Shown here in pieces: positions 35,127 through 45,055 of a stretch of DNA of 60,607 nucleotides. Both the position numbers and the translations under genes were made by a program. The notes beneath the pieces were generated by a model. That model was given only the letters and a program-made list of their open reading frames with translations, did not search any database and was not told the DNA's origin. The DNA comes from Rhodopila sp. (GTDB taxonomy: Bacteria; Pseudomonadota; Alphaproteobacteria; Acetobacterales; Acetobacteraceae): contig JANXLQ010000024.1 of NCBI GenBank assembly GCA_025355085.1, positions 1 through 60,607 on the forward strand, in the 5' to 3' direction. How positions within the stretch are numbered: position 1 is the stretch's first letter; each line of letters begins with the position of its first letter.

Positions 35127-35909
35127 ATGCCCGACCTAATCGAGACCGTCGAAGACGGCGTTGCCACCCTGACTTTGAACCGGCCCGAGAACCTGAACGC
35201 CCTGTCCGACGAAATCCGTTTGGGATTATTGGAGTCGGTTTATCGCCTGGGCGCCGACGATTCCATAGGCTGCATCGTGCTGACCGGTGCCGGCCGAGGC
35301 TTCTGCGCCGGCGGCGACGTCAAGACCATGGCCGGGCGGTCAGCCCGAGGCTTCGAGGAACGCGCCGCCGGCATCCAACAATCCAACCGCATCCCGATGC
35401 TGATGCACAACACGCCCAAGCCGATTATCGGCATGATCAACGGCGTTGCCGCCGGCGCGGGTTTAAGCATGGCGGCAGCGTGCGATATTCGGGTGGCGGC
35501 GCGGTCGGCTCGTTTTGGGACCGGGTTTATCAAGATCGGGCTGTCCGGCGATTGGGGCGGCACCTGGACGTTGACCCGGCTAGTGGGCACAGCAAAAGCG
35601 CGCGAACTGTTCTTCACCGGCGACCTGATCGATGCGGAAGAAGCATTGCGGATCGGGCTGGTCAATAAGGTCGTCGATGACGCAGAACTTTTGACCGCGA
35701 CAATGGAATTGGCTCGGAAAATCGCATCGATGCCGCGCATCGCGTTGGGTTACACCAAGAAGAATTTAGGCGCAGCGGAAACCGGCGATTTCGCAACGTC
35801 TTTGGAAGGGGAGGCGTTCAATCAGGCGCGGTGTTCGCAAATGGAAGACCATCGCGAGGCGATCAACGCGTTCAAGGAAAAGCGCAAGCCTGTGTTTACG
35901 GGACGCTGA
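35127..35909 (+). CDS. Enoyl-CoA hydratase/isomerase family protein
   Basis: 260 residues, crotonase fold. It shows the NRPENLNALS start, the oxyanion segment GRGFCAGGDVKTM, and the GVAAGAGLSMAAACDIRVA segment near residue 110. In the position of the second catalytic residue it reads GLSGDWGGTW, with Asp rather than the usual Glu, so the reaction could be hydration or isomerisation. GGAGAA lies just upstream of ATG 35127. It is the first of three closely spaced + strand genes (ECH, LLM, Gfo/Idh). Confidence 0.88.
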   Translation: MPDLIETVEDGVATLTLNRPENLNALSDEIRLGLLESVYRLGADDSIGCIVLTGAGRGFCAGGDVKTMAGRSARGFEERAAGIQQSNRIPMLMHNTPKPIIGMINGVAAGAGLSMAAACDIRVAARSARFGTGFIKIGLSGDWGGTWTLTRLVGTAKARELFFTGDLIDAEEALRIGLVNKVVDDAELLTATMELARKIASMPRIALGYTKKNLGAAETGDFATSLEGEAFNQARCSQMEDHREAINAFKEKRKPVFTGR

Positions 35910-35912
35910 CCG

Positions 35913-36962
35913 ATGCGGGTCCTGAACACACTGCCGCAGGCCGATTTACGTGGAACCGCTGCGTCGGCAATCGCGTCGGAGGCCGCCGGATATGACGGTT
36001 TGCTGACGATGGAGAACAAGCACGATCCGTTCCTGGCGCACGCTATAGCCGCGGTGAACACCGATCGGGTGGAACTGGGCACATCCGTTGCGATCGCGTT
36101 TCCACGCAGCCCGATGGTGGTCGCACATGCTTGCTGGGACTTGCAGAATGCATCGCGCGGACGGTTCGTCCTGGGGATCGGGCCACAGATACGGCCGCAT
36201 AATGAGAAGCGATTCAGCGTACCGTGGACCGCTCCGGCACCTCGGCTGCGGGAATATGTTCAGGCGTTGCGGGCGATCTGGACGACGTGGGAAACCGGAG
36301 CGAAACTGGATTTTCGGGGTAAACACTACACGTTCACGCTGATGCCACCTTACTTCATGCCGCCGTCCACCGGCCAGAAGATGGTGCCGATCACGCTGGC
36401 GGCGGTCGGCGAACATTCGTTGCGTTTGGCGGGGGAGGTCGGCGACGGCGTTCGCCTGCATGGGTTCTGTACCCGCCGCTATATCGAGGAAGCCATTATC
36501 CCCCGCGTGCAGGAAGGCATGGCGCGGACCGGACGTACGCGGGAGCATTTTGAGATCACCGGGGGTGGTTTCGTTGCGACCGGTGCCGACGACGAAGCGA
36601 CGGCGAAAGCTTTCGAAATCGTGCGCGGGCGGGTGGCGTTCTATGGCTCTACCCCGGGCTATTGGGGTGTGTTGGAAATGCACGGCTACGGCGATCTGGG
36701 GCGCGAACTGAACGCAATGTCAAAGGCCGGGAAGTGGAACGAAATGGCCAGCCGCATTTCGGACGACGTGGTACACCTGTTCGCTGCCGTCGGCACGCAT
36801 AAGCACATCGCCGCTCGGATTCAGCAACGTTTCGGTGGCGTGAGCGATGCGTTGAATTTGCGGGCGGACTCTTCCTCTGCCGGTGGCGATGTGCCGCCAG
36901 ACGTAATCCAGGAAATCAAACGCATCGCGACGCAGTTCCAGGGATACAAGACGGCATGGTAA
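35913..36962 (+). CDS. Luciferase-like oxidoreductase of the TIGR03617 type
   Basis: 349 residues with LLM-class features: GYDGLLTMENKHDPFL near residue 27, SRGRFVLGIGPQIRPHNEKRF near 80, and TLAAVGEHSLRLAGEVGDGVRLHGF near 170. The pattern matches the TIGR03617 F420-dependent family, commonly found beside acyl-CoA degradation genes in actinobacteria; in proteobacteria the cofactor may be FMN. It starts 3 bases after the ECH stop and overlaps the next gene by 7 bases, so the three form an operon. Confidence 0.87.
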   Translation: MRVLNTLPQADLRGTAASAIASEAAGYDGLLTMENKHDPFLAHAIAAVNTDRVELGTSVAIAFPRSPMVVAHACWDLQNASRGRFVLGIGPQIRPHNEKRFSVPWTAPAPRLREYVQALRAIWTTWETGAKLDFRGKHYTFTLMPPYFMPPSTGQKMVPITLAAVGEHSLRLAGEVGDGVRLHGFCTRRYIEEAIIPRVQEGMARTGRTREHFEITGGGFVATGADDEATAKAFEIVRGRVAFYGSTPGYWGVLEMHGYGDLGRELNAMSKAGKWNEMASRISDDVVHLFAAVGTHKHIAARIQQRFGGVSDALNLRADSSSAGGDVPPDVIQEIKRIATQFQGYKTAW

Positions 36963-37975
36963 CGACGATTGCGCTGATCGGCCTCGGACCGGGCGCCGAA
37001 CCGCATGCGAAGAGTCTGCTCGATCTTGCCGGCCGGGTGAACGTGAAGGCCGCCGCGTCCCGTACGGAGGCGCGGACACAGGTTTTTGCGGATCGGTTTG
37101 GGTTTCCGGTTACGACCGACATTGACCGGGTGATTGCCGATCCTGCGATCCAGGCGGTCATTGTGCTGACCCCGGCCTCCGCCCATCTGGAGATCGCCGA
37201 ACGGTGTCTGCGCGCCGGGAAGCATGTCCTGGTGGAGAAACCGCTGGAACTGACGGTGGAACGCGCCGAAAAATTGGTACGGGCTGGGCGGCAGGCGGGC
37301 AAACGGGTGGGTGTGGTGCTGCAACACCGGTTTCGTCCGGCGAGCCTGCGTCTGCGAGCGGCCATCGATGCGGGCGAACTGGGACAGATTACCGCCGCCT
37401 GGATGCTGGTACCGTGGTGGCGGCCGCAAGCCTATTACGATGAACCCGGACGCGGAACGATGGCGCGCGACGGCGGCGGTGTCTTGATGACGCAGGCTAT
37501 CCACACGCTGGATTTGTTTCGATCTCTGGTCGGCGTTCGACAGGTGATCGCGGCTCAGGCCGTTACGACGGCGGTACATCGGATGGAGACGGAGGATTTC
37601 GCCTCGGCCCTGGTTCGTCTGGGCAACGGCGCGCCCGGCACGATTATCGCAACGACCGCGGCGTATCCGGGCGATCCCGAACGCATCGAAATCACCGGCT
37701 CGAAGGGCATGGCGTCCTTGGTCGGAGGCGGGCTTCGCCTTTCGGCCATTGGTGGCGTCGATGAAACGATCACCGCCGAGGCAGGGACCGGCAGCGGGGC
37801 CGGCATCATGGACTTTCCGCACGATGCCCATCGTGCCGTGCTGACCGATTTTCTCGATGCTATCGAGCAGGATCGCGATCCGGCCGTGACGGGTGAAGAG
37901 GCGCTGGCGAGCCAGCGCCTGATCGCGGATATCCTGGCAGCGGCCCGGGCAAGCCAGATCATAACGAAAATGTAG
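36956..37975 (+). CDS. Gfo/Idh/MocA-family NAD(P)-dependent dehydrogenase
   Basis: 339 residues. N-terminal Rossmann fold with ALIGLGPGAEPHAK, the VEKPLELT catalytic-Lys segment (EKP) near residue 93, and the second-domain GVLMTQAIHTLDLF segment with the conserved His near residue 180. The family oxidises or reduces sugars, cyclitols and related hydroxy compounds. ATG 36956 overlaps the preceding LLM gene. Its role in an acyl-CoA-type cluster is unclear and may be the reduction or oxidation of a hydroxy intermediate. Confidence 0.88.
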   Translation: MVTTIALIGLGPGAEPHAKSLLDLAGRVNVKAAASRTEARTQVFADRFGFPVTTDIDRVIADPAIQAVIVLTPASAHLEIAERCLRAGKHVLVEKPLELTVERAEKLVRAGRQAGKRVGVVLQHRFRPASLRLRAAIDAGELGQITAAWMLVPWWRPQAYYDEPGRGTMARDGGGVLMTQAIHTLDLFRSLVGVRQVIAAQAVTTAVHRMETEDFASALVRLGNGAPGTIIATTAAYPGDPERIEITGSKGMASLVGGGLRLSAIGGVDETITAEAGTGSGAGIMDFPHDAHRAVLTDFLDAIEQDRDPAVTGEEALASQRLIADILAAARASQIITKM

Positions 37976-38090
37976 CTGAATCGCCATTTCGTTGGACCCG
38001 GCGTTCCTGCTTTGCCTGACCAGAATGCTGGCCTCTTGCCGGTTTGGATGCAACCGGGTCAAACAGAGGCAGCAACAAGGAGTGCGCGCG

Positions 38091-38864
38091 GTGCTTGATC
38101 GGGTCATGCTAACGAACGACGACGGAATCGATGCCCCCGGCATGGAGGTCCTGGAGGCAATCGCTGCCCAAATCGCGCGGGAGGTCTGGGTCGTCGCACC
38201 CGAACACGATCAGTCGGGCCAATCCCACGCTATCAGTCTGCATCACGCACTGCGCATAACCGAACGCGGCGATCGGCGCTTCGGGGTGACCGGAACGCCG
38301 GGCGATTGTGCGGCGATGGGGTTGTGCCACATCATGAAAGATGCACCGCCGCAACTGGTTCTGTCGGGCGTCAATCGTGGGCTGAACCTGGGATTGGAAA
38401 CGGTTTTCTCCGGCACGGTCGGCGGCGCCATGACCGCGATGATGCTGGGGGTTCCCGCACTCGCGTTAAGCCAGGCATTCATCAAGCGCGATGCCGTGCC
38501 CTGGGATACGGCGCGCACGTTGGGCGCCGAAACGATTCGCTCGCTGTGGGCGATTGGATGGGGGAAAAATGCCGTGCTGAACATCAATTTTCCCCCGATT
38601 CCCGCCGCCGAGGCCGGTCCCCCAACGCTGGCTCGGCAGGGTGAGGGCGCAGTCGCCGGCATGCATGTGGAAACGCGGGTCGATCCGCGGGGGATGGAGT
38701 ATCACTGGTTGAATTTCAAACGCGGCAACATCCAGCAAGGGCCGGAGAGCGATTACAGCGCTATGCGTGCGGGAAAGATCGTTATTACACCGTTGCGATA
38801 TGACCGGACGGACGATGAGGCTTATGCGGGTTTGGCCGAGCATTTGCCGCGATTTAGCGGGTGA
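38091..38864 (+). CDS. surE: 5'/3'-nucleotidase SurE
   Basis: 257 residues from GTG 38091, which has AAGGAG 8 bases upstream and gives the family's length; a longer frame begins at 37992 but is not SurE-like. The metal-binding VMLTNDDGIDAPG start, VVAPEHDQSGQSHAI, and SGVNRGLNLG segments are all typical. It is a divalent-metal nucleotidase acting on nucleoside 5'- and 3'-monophosphates and possibly short polyphosphate, linked to survival in stationary phase. Unlike in many proteobacteria, pcm and serS are not adjacent. Confidence 0.93.
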   Translation: MLDRVMLTNDDGIDAPGMEVLEAIAAQIAREVWVVAPEHDQSGQSHAISLHHALRITERGDRRFGVTGTPGDCAAMGLCHIMKDAPPQLVLSGVNRGLNLGLETVFSGTVGGAMTAMMLGVPALALSQAFIKRDAVPWDTARTLGAETIRSLWAIGWGKNAVLNINFPPIPAAEAGPPTLARQGEGAVAGMHVETRVDPRGMEYHWLNFKRGNIQQGPESDYSAMRAGKIVITPLRYDRTDDEAYAGLAEHLPRFSG

Positions 38865-38886
38865 TACCACCGGCAAATGTTTGACC

Positions 38887-39186
38887 CGTTCGGCCCCTTC
38901 TCGTCATGGCAGGCGAAGCAGGCTGTGTGAAAACTCTCGCCCGCGCTTTTGGCGGAGAATGGTTTTCTCCGGCGGCTCCTCTCCGTCATGGCGGGCGAAG
39001 GCCCGTCATCCACGCCTTGCTGTCCCGGCCCAGAAAAGGCGCAGATGGTAGGCATTCTCCTGCCGTGACGGGATTGGGTCGTCGCGACGACAGGGGCATG
39101 CCAGAGAAAAATATTCTCCAACGCAAATTTGGGCGGGAGTTTTCGCACAGCCTGCTTCGCCTGCCTTGACGAGAAGGGGCCGAACG
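38887..39186. repeat. 300-bp imperfect palindrome with 87-bp inverted arms
   Basis: The segment 38887-38973 reappears inverted at 39100-39186 with roughly 14 to 17 mismatches. Both arms begin with CGTTCGGCCCCTTCTCGTCA and end in a GGAGAA...TTCTC hairpin. The middle (38974-39099) contains another CCGTCATGGCGGGCGAAGG unit related to the arm. It lies between the convergent surE and SDR genes, has no open frame of note and fits a MITE or a composite of REP units. Confidence 0.8.
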
Positions 39187-39230
39187 GTCGAAACATTGGG
39201 CCGTTGGTATCCAATACTCCAGGTGTATCG

Positions 39231-39938
39231 CTAACCAAAGCCGGCCAACGCCCCGTTCCGGAGTTCTGCCGGCAAACACAAGGCCGCCAACCAGGGCGCA
39301 ACGGTATCGGGCGCCGCCAAAGTCTTCGGGTCCTCGCCCGGAAACGCATTACCCCGCATCCGGGTCGCCACCACCCCGGGGTCGAACAGATTGACCCGCA
39401 GCGGCGTCGTGGCGATTTCCTGTGCCCAGGTTAGAACCAGATGTTCCATCCCCGCTTTCGTCGCCCCCATCGCCCCCCAATACGCCCTTGGCTCCCGCGC
39501 TCGGTTTTCCGTCACGAACACGGCTCGTCCAGCAGCAGCTTGCCGCAGCAACGGATCGCACGTCCGGATTAGCCGCCACGCCGCCGACAGATTGACCGCC
39601 ACCACATCCGCCCAGTCGTCCGGCAGAATGTGGGACACCGGCGTCAGCTTACCCAACGCTCCGGCGTTATGGACCAGGATGTCCAGCCGCCCGAAACGCT
39701 GGAACAGAGTCGGGCCGATGGCGTCGATAGAAGCCCCCTCCCGCAAATCCAGCGGCAGAATAGTCGCCTCGCCGCCCAGCGCACGAATGGCGTCGTCGGT
39801 TTCTTCCAGGCCGCCTTGGGTTCGCGCGGTGATGACAACCCGAGCACCCAAACGCGCCAGTTCTATGGCCGTAGCCGCACCGATACCGCGGCTGGCGCCC
39901 GTCACCAGCGCGACCGATCCCTTCAGCAAGCCAGACAT
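39231..39938 (-). CDS. SDR-family protein lacking the catalytic tyrosine
   Basis: 235 residues. The nucleotide-binding TGASRGIG (13-20), the DLR segment, NAG (91-93) and the VNLSAAW strand are intact, so NAD(P) binding is likely. The YxxxK motif reads WGAMGATKAG: Lys161 is present but position 157 is Met, and the Ser position (about 143-145, VTEN) is Thr or Glu. Catalysis by the normal SDR mechanism is therefore doubtful. ATG 39938 overlaps the purF stop (TGATG). The radA-cvpA-purF-SDR order is conserved in alphaproteobacteria. Confidence 0.88.
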   Translation of the reverse strand: MSGLLKGSVALVTGASRGIGAATAIELARLGARVVITARTQGGLEETDDAIRALGGEATILPLDLREGASIDAIGPTLFQRFGRLDILVHNAGALGKLTPVSHILPDDWADVVAVNLSAAWRLIRTCDPLLRQAAAGRAVFVTENRAREPRAYWGAMGATKAGMEHLVLTWAQEIATTPLRVNLFDPGVVATRMRGNAFPGEDPKTLAAPDTVAPWLAALCLPAELRNGALAGFG

Positions 39939-41419
39939 CAGTGATGCGCCGCCAGCAAGGTGAGTTGCCGGTCCGCGTTGTCCTGTTGGTCCGGCAAGGC
40001 AATCGGATAGTCACCGGTAAAGCAGGCATCGCAGTAATAGGGCTTGCCCGGATCGCGCCCCGGCTTGCCCAGCGCGCGGTACAGCCCGTCGATCGAGATA
40101 AACGCCAGGCTGTCGGCGCCGATCAGTGCCGCCATTTCCTCCACGGTATGGTTGGCGGCCAGCAGCTTGCTGCGCTCCGGCGTATCGATTCCATAGAAAC
40201 AGGAGTTGACGGTTGGTGGCGAAGAAATGCGCATATGCACCTCTTTCGCACCAGCAGCGCGAACCATCTCGACGATTTTCTTGCTGGTGGTGCCGCGGAC
40301 AATCGAATCATCGACCAGCACGACGCGCTTGCCTTCCAGTACCGGCCGGTTGGCTGAGTGTTTCAGCTTCACCCCGAGGTTACGGATGTGGTCGGTGGGT
40401 TCGATAAAGGTGCGCCCGACATAGTGGTTGCGGATGATCCCAAGCTCAAACGGGATGCCGCTTTGGGTTGCATAACCCATCGCCGCCGGCACGCCTGAAT
40501 CCGGTACCGGCACGATGACATCGGCCTCGACAGCGGCTTCCAGCGCCAGTTCGGCGCCGATGCGCTTGCGGGCGTTATAGACCGGCATGCCTTCCATCAC
40601 GGAGTCGGGCCGCGCGAAGTAGATGTATTCGAAAACGCAGAAGCGTTCCTTCTGCTTGCTGAACGGCTTGACGCTGTGAACGCCGAGGTCGTTGATAACC
40701 ACGATCTCCCCCGGTTCCACGTCGCGGACGAAATCGGCGCCCACGATATCCAGCGCGCAGGTTTCGCTCGCCAGCACCCAGCCGCCTGTGCCTTCCGATC
40801 CAATGCGTCCAAGGATCAACGGCCGCACGCCCAGCGGGTCGCGCACACCCATCAGCGCCTCGTTCGACAGCGCAACCAGGGAGTAAGCGCCGACCACCTG
40901 CTTCAAGGCGTCGATTAGCCGGTCCACCACAGTCGAATACAGGCTGATGGCGATCAGATGGATAAAGACCTCGGAGTCGGTGGTGGACTGGAACAGGCAG
41001 CCGCGCCGCACCAGGGCGCGATGCAGGACATGCGCGTTGGTCAGGTTGCCGTTGTGGGCGACCGCGAAGCCGCCGAACTCAAAATCCGCGTACAAAGGCT
41101 GGACATTTCGGAGAACCGTTTCGCCGGTGGTGGCGTAGCGGTTATGGCCGATGGCGATGCGGCCCGGCAGCTTCTCGATGACCCGGGCATCGCCGAAATT
41201 GTCGCCGACCAGCCCCATGCCGCGATGGGAATGGAAGCGCGCCCCATCGAAACTGGTGATCCCGGTCGCTTCCTGCCCGCGATGCTGCAACGCGTGCAAC
41301 CCTAGTGCGGTGACTGCCGCGGCATCGGGGGTATTCCAGACGCCGAATACACCGCACTCCTCGTGCAGCGAGTCGTCGTCTCCCGTGGAGGTATCAAGGT
41401 CCCGGCTGGTGAATGCCAT
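39938..41419 (-). CDS. purF: Amidophosphoribosyltransferase
   Basis: 493 residues. The propeptide ends before the nucleophile Cys22 in EECGVFGVW, giving the Bacillus-type, iron-sulfur-containing enzyme. The PRPP site is VVLVDDSIVRGTT near residue 360, and the cluster Cys residues are in PYYCDACFTGDY near the end. It makes phosphoribosylamine from PRPP and glutamine, the first step of purine synthesis. GGAGC precedes ATG 41419. It follows cvpA by 12 bases and is coupled to the SDR gene. Confidence 0.96.
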   Translation of the reverse strand: MAFTSRDLDTSTGDDDSLHEECGVFGVWNTPDAAAVTALGLHALQHRGQEATGITSFDGARFHSHRGMGLVGDNFGDARVIEKLPGRIAIGHNRYATTGETVLRNVQPLYADFEFGGFAVAHNGNLTNAHVLHRALVRRGCLFQSTTDSEVFIHLIAISLYSTVVDRLIDALKQVVGAYSLVALSNEALMGVRDPLGVRPLILGRIGSEGTGGWVLASETCALDIVGADFVRDVEPGEIVVINDLGVHSVKPFSKQKERFCVFEYIYFARPDSVMEGMPVYNARKRIGAELALEAAVEADVIVPVPDSGVPAAMGYATQSGIPFELGIIRNHYVGRTFIEPTDHIRNLGVKLKHSANRPVLEGKRVVLVDDSIVRGTTSKKIVEMVRAAGAKEVHMRISSPPTVNSCFYGIDTPERSKLLAANHTVEEMAALIGADSLAFISIDGLYRALGKPGRDPGKPYYCDACFTGDYPIALPDQQDNADRQLTLLAAHH

Positions 41420-41431
41420 CTGTGACAGCTC

Positions 41432-42016
41432 CTATTCGCGTACGGTTTGCTTGCCGGTGGCGCGTCCTTGCGGATTGGCGCGCAGCAAGGCTTCGGCAGT
41501 GGCTTCCCGTCCCGCCGGCGGCGGATCGAGCGTGTGTGGGCGATACAGCGGAGGCAATTGGTCCCGCACCCAGCGGGCTGCCTCATAGGTCGGGGCCAAC
41601 GTGCGTGCTTCAAGCACCGCATCCGGCCACCGTTCAATCGGAAACACCATCTGACCCACGATATAGGCAATGACGACCACCCCCGCACCCCGTGCGAGAC
41701 CAAAAACCAGCCCCAGTGTGCGATCGACGCCACCCAGCGCGGAACCGCGCACAAAGCCGCCGATGGCACGGGCGATCAGCATCAGGACGATCAGGGTGAG
41801 AAGGAAGACAACCACAAAGCTGACCGGATCGACCCATTCGGGGGTGGAAAGCCAGGTGCGCACGACCTCTCGCATTGAGGGCAGCGCCAGAATCGCGGCG
41901 GCGGCCGCCCCGCCCCACGCGCCGATGCCCAGCACTTCTCGCACCAGCCCCCGCACAAACGCGAGCAGGCCGGAGATCGCCAGGAAACCAAAGATCACGA
42001 GGTCAACCCACGTCAT
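41432..42016 (-). CDS. cvpA: CvpA-family inner-membrane protein
   Basis: 194 residues with four predicted membrane helices in the first 150 (starting WVDLVIFGFLAISGLLAFVRGLVREV, the family opening) and a polar Pro/Arg-rich tail. CvpA is needed for colicin V export and envelope homeostasis in enterobacteria; its molecular role is not settled. The location just upstream of purF matches the purF-linked cvpA of many bacteria. It lies 75 bases downstream of radA on the same strand. Confidence 0.9.
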   Translation of the reverse strand: MTWVDLVIFGFLAISGLLAFVRGLVREVLGIGAWGGAAAAAILALPSMREVVRTWLSTPEWVDPVSFVVVFLLTLIVLMLIARAIGGFVRGSALGGVDRTLGLVFGLARGAGVVVIAYIVGQMVFPIERWPDAVLEARTLAPTYEAARWVRDQLPPLYRPHTLDPPPAGREATAEALLRANPQGRATGKQTVRE

Positions 42017-42091
42017 GTCACCGCCAATTGGGTCACCGCAGTTGGAATGGAAGCCGGGTTATCGTCTCCCTGACGCTCGCCGCCAAGCGGA

Positions 42092-43486
<1,395 letters not shown>

Positions 43487-43667
43487 GGGGAGCTCCGAAA
43501 AGGGACGTCGTTCGACGGCGCCGGTAAGTGAGTATTTGGATTGACCCTCGACGTTACGGCCAGCCTTGTCGTCGTCGGGGCCCTCTCAACGTTGCGGTGG
43601 GCGAAGGCCTTTTGGCTGTGCCAGCAGCAACACACGGCGGCATGCGTCCCTCAGGAGACTCTCGACG

Positions 43668-44174
43668 CTACTCCGGAGCCGCCGTTAACATCGCCTCTCC
43701 ACCTTTATCATCTTTCACCGTGGCAGCGAGGATTCGCCACCCTCGGCCATCTTTGGTGGCAAGATATTCCCGGTTATGGATCGCGCTGACCTTGGAATCG
43801 TCGCGCTCGATCACCAATCGAAACGCAAGCCCGGCCTGGCGAAACCCGGCTTCCAGCGCATCGCCAACGGCTTGCCGCGCCGCCCGGTTGGTAACCGCCG
43901 AACATATACCATCGTCGGAGGACACCAAAACCAGCTTCGCCTCGGCAGCGGAGGCATCGAACGCCTGGCCCGGGGCGCCGTGCAGAAAAGCGGTGCGGGC
44001 CTGCTCCGGTACTATCGGCAAGCCTGTGCGTTTGGCCCAATCCCGTAGGGCGGGCGCGTTGCCGGCAAAGGGTACGCACCCCTGAATGAACAGGCCCACA
44101 AGTTCGTCGGCCGCGCCGGCCTGCGCCGCAGTTGGGGCCAGTAAGACGGCCAAAAGCAGAAGGGAGCGATTCAG
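43668..44174 (-). CDS. Periplasmic protein of the NMCC_0638 type, probable CTG start
   Basis: 168 residues if started at CTG 44174, which overlaps the stop of the upstream ATPase gene (CTGA), mirroring the ATGA couplings elsewhere in this window. That start gives a clean signal peptide (NRSLLLLAVLLAPTAAQA, then G). No in-frame ATG or GTG is suitably placed; the only upstream start (TTG 44276) lies inside the ATPase gene. The mature part has FIQGCVPFAGNAPALRDWA, resembling the NMCC_0638-type (lipo)proteins of unknown function. Two Cys residues could form a disulfide. Confidence 0.7.
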   Translation of the reverse strand: MNRSLLLLAVLLAPTAAQAGAADELVGLFIQGCVPFAGNAPALRDWAKRTGLPIVPEQARTAFLHGAPGQAFDASAAEAKLVLVSSDDGICSAVTNRAARQAVGDALEAGFRQAGLAFRLVIERDDSKVSAIHNREYLATKDGRGWRILAATVKDDKGGEAMLTAAPE

Positions 44175-44947
44175 CGCCGCAATTCCATTTGGATGGGGCC
44201 TTCCCGCCGGCCATGAGTGAACTGATCGACCGCCGGATTGCCGCTGTCCATCAAATTCTCGGCCGGCCCGGCCCAAACGATGCGCCCATTCAGCAGCATC
44301 GCTGCCTGATCGCCAATCCGGCGTGCGCTGGCCATGTCATGCGTGATCGCGATGGCGGTGCTGCCCAGGCGCTTGACGCAATCGACAATCAAACCGTCGA
44401 TCACTGCCCCCATGATTGGATCGAGGCCCGTCGTCGGCTCATCGAAGAACATGATGTCAGGCTGCGACGCGATCGCCCGCGCCAAGGCAACACGCTTCTG
44501 CATGCCGCCCGACAACTCCGAGGGCGACAAATCGCCGACTGTGGCGGCGAGGCCCACCTGTCCCAGGAAACTGTCGGCCTGCGTGCGGGCATTGCCGCGG
44601 GTCGCCTTGTGACTGGCAATCAATCCGAACGCGACATTCTCCCAGACCGGCAGGCTGTCGAACAGGGCGCCGGCCTGGAACAACATCCCAATGCGCGTTC
44701 GGACCAGTTCACGGTCGCCGCGCGGCATTTTCATGATGTCTTTGCCATCGATCTCGATGATCCCGTCATCCGGCTCGATCAGGCCGAGCACGCATTTCAG
44801 CAGCACCGATTTGCCGGACCCTGATCCGCCGATCACAACGAGGGAGGTGCCTTGCGGCACGTCCAGGTCCACGCCGTCCAGTACGCGTTTTGCGCCAAAG
44901 CGCTTGTGAAGTCCGCGGATGCGAATTTTTGGGATCGAATCGCTCAT
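44171..44947 (-). CDS. MlaF-like ABC transporter ATP-binding protein
   Basis: 258 residues from ATG 44947. Walker A is GGSGSGKSVLLK, the Q-loop segment LFQAGALFDSLPVWENVAFGL is characteristic of MlaF-type phospholipid transporters, the signature is LSGGMQKRVALARA, and Walker B is IMFFDEPTTGLDP. The usual partners MlaE (permease) and MlaD (MCE protein) are not adjacent, so it must work with subunits encoded elsewhere or belong to a split system. It is coupled to the downstream periplasmic protein. Right upstream is a 15-bp tandem repeat. Confidence 0.85.
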   Translation of the reverse strand: MSDSIPKIRIRGLHKRFGAKRVLDGVDLDVPQGTSLVVIGGSGSGKSVLLKCVLGLIEPDDGIIEIDGKDIMKMPRGDRELVRTRIGMLFQAGALFDSLPVWENVAFGLIASHKATRGNARTQADSFLGQVGLAATVGDLSPSELSGGMQKRVALARAIASQPDIMFFDEPTTGLDPIMGAVIDGLIVDCVKRLGSTAIAITHDMASARRIGDQAAMLLNGRIVWAGPAENLMDSGNPAVDQFTHGRREGPIQMELRR

Positions 44948-44990
44948 GAGCGTGTTGATGCCGTGTGGCTGCGATTTGGGCAAGGCCGGT

Positions 44991-45055
44991 GTCGGACAAC
45001 CCCATGTCGGACAACCCCATGTCGGACCACCCCATGTCGGACCACCCCATGTCGG
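44991..45055. repeat. 15-bp tandem repeat, 4.3 copies
   Basis: GTCGGACAACCCCAT occurs at 44991 and 45006, GTCGGACCACCCCAT at 45021 and 45036, then a partial GTCGG at 45051. Period 15 keeps reading frame, so on the reverse strand it would encode SDMGW/SDMGL pentapeptides. It ends 44 bases upstream of the MlaF-like start. No gene clearly contains it. Confidence 0.9.

Noticed and set aside
44991-45055. CRISPR array
   Set aside because: The repeats are contiguous with no spacers and only 15 bp long.
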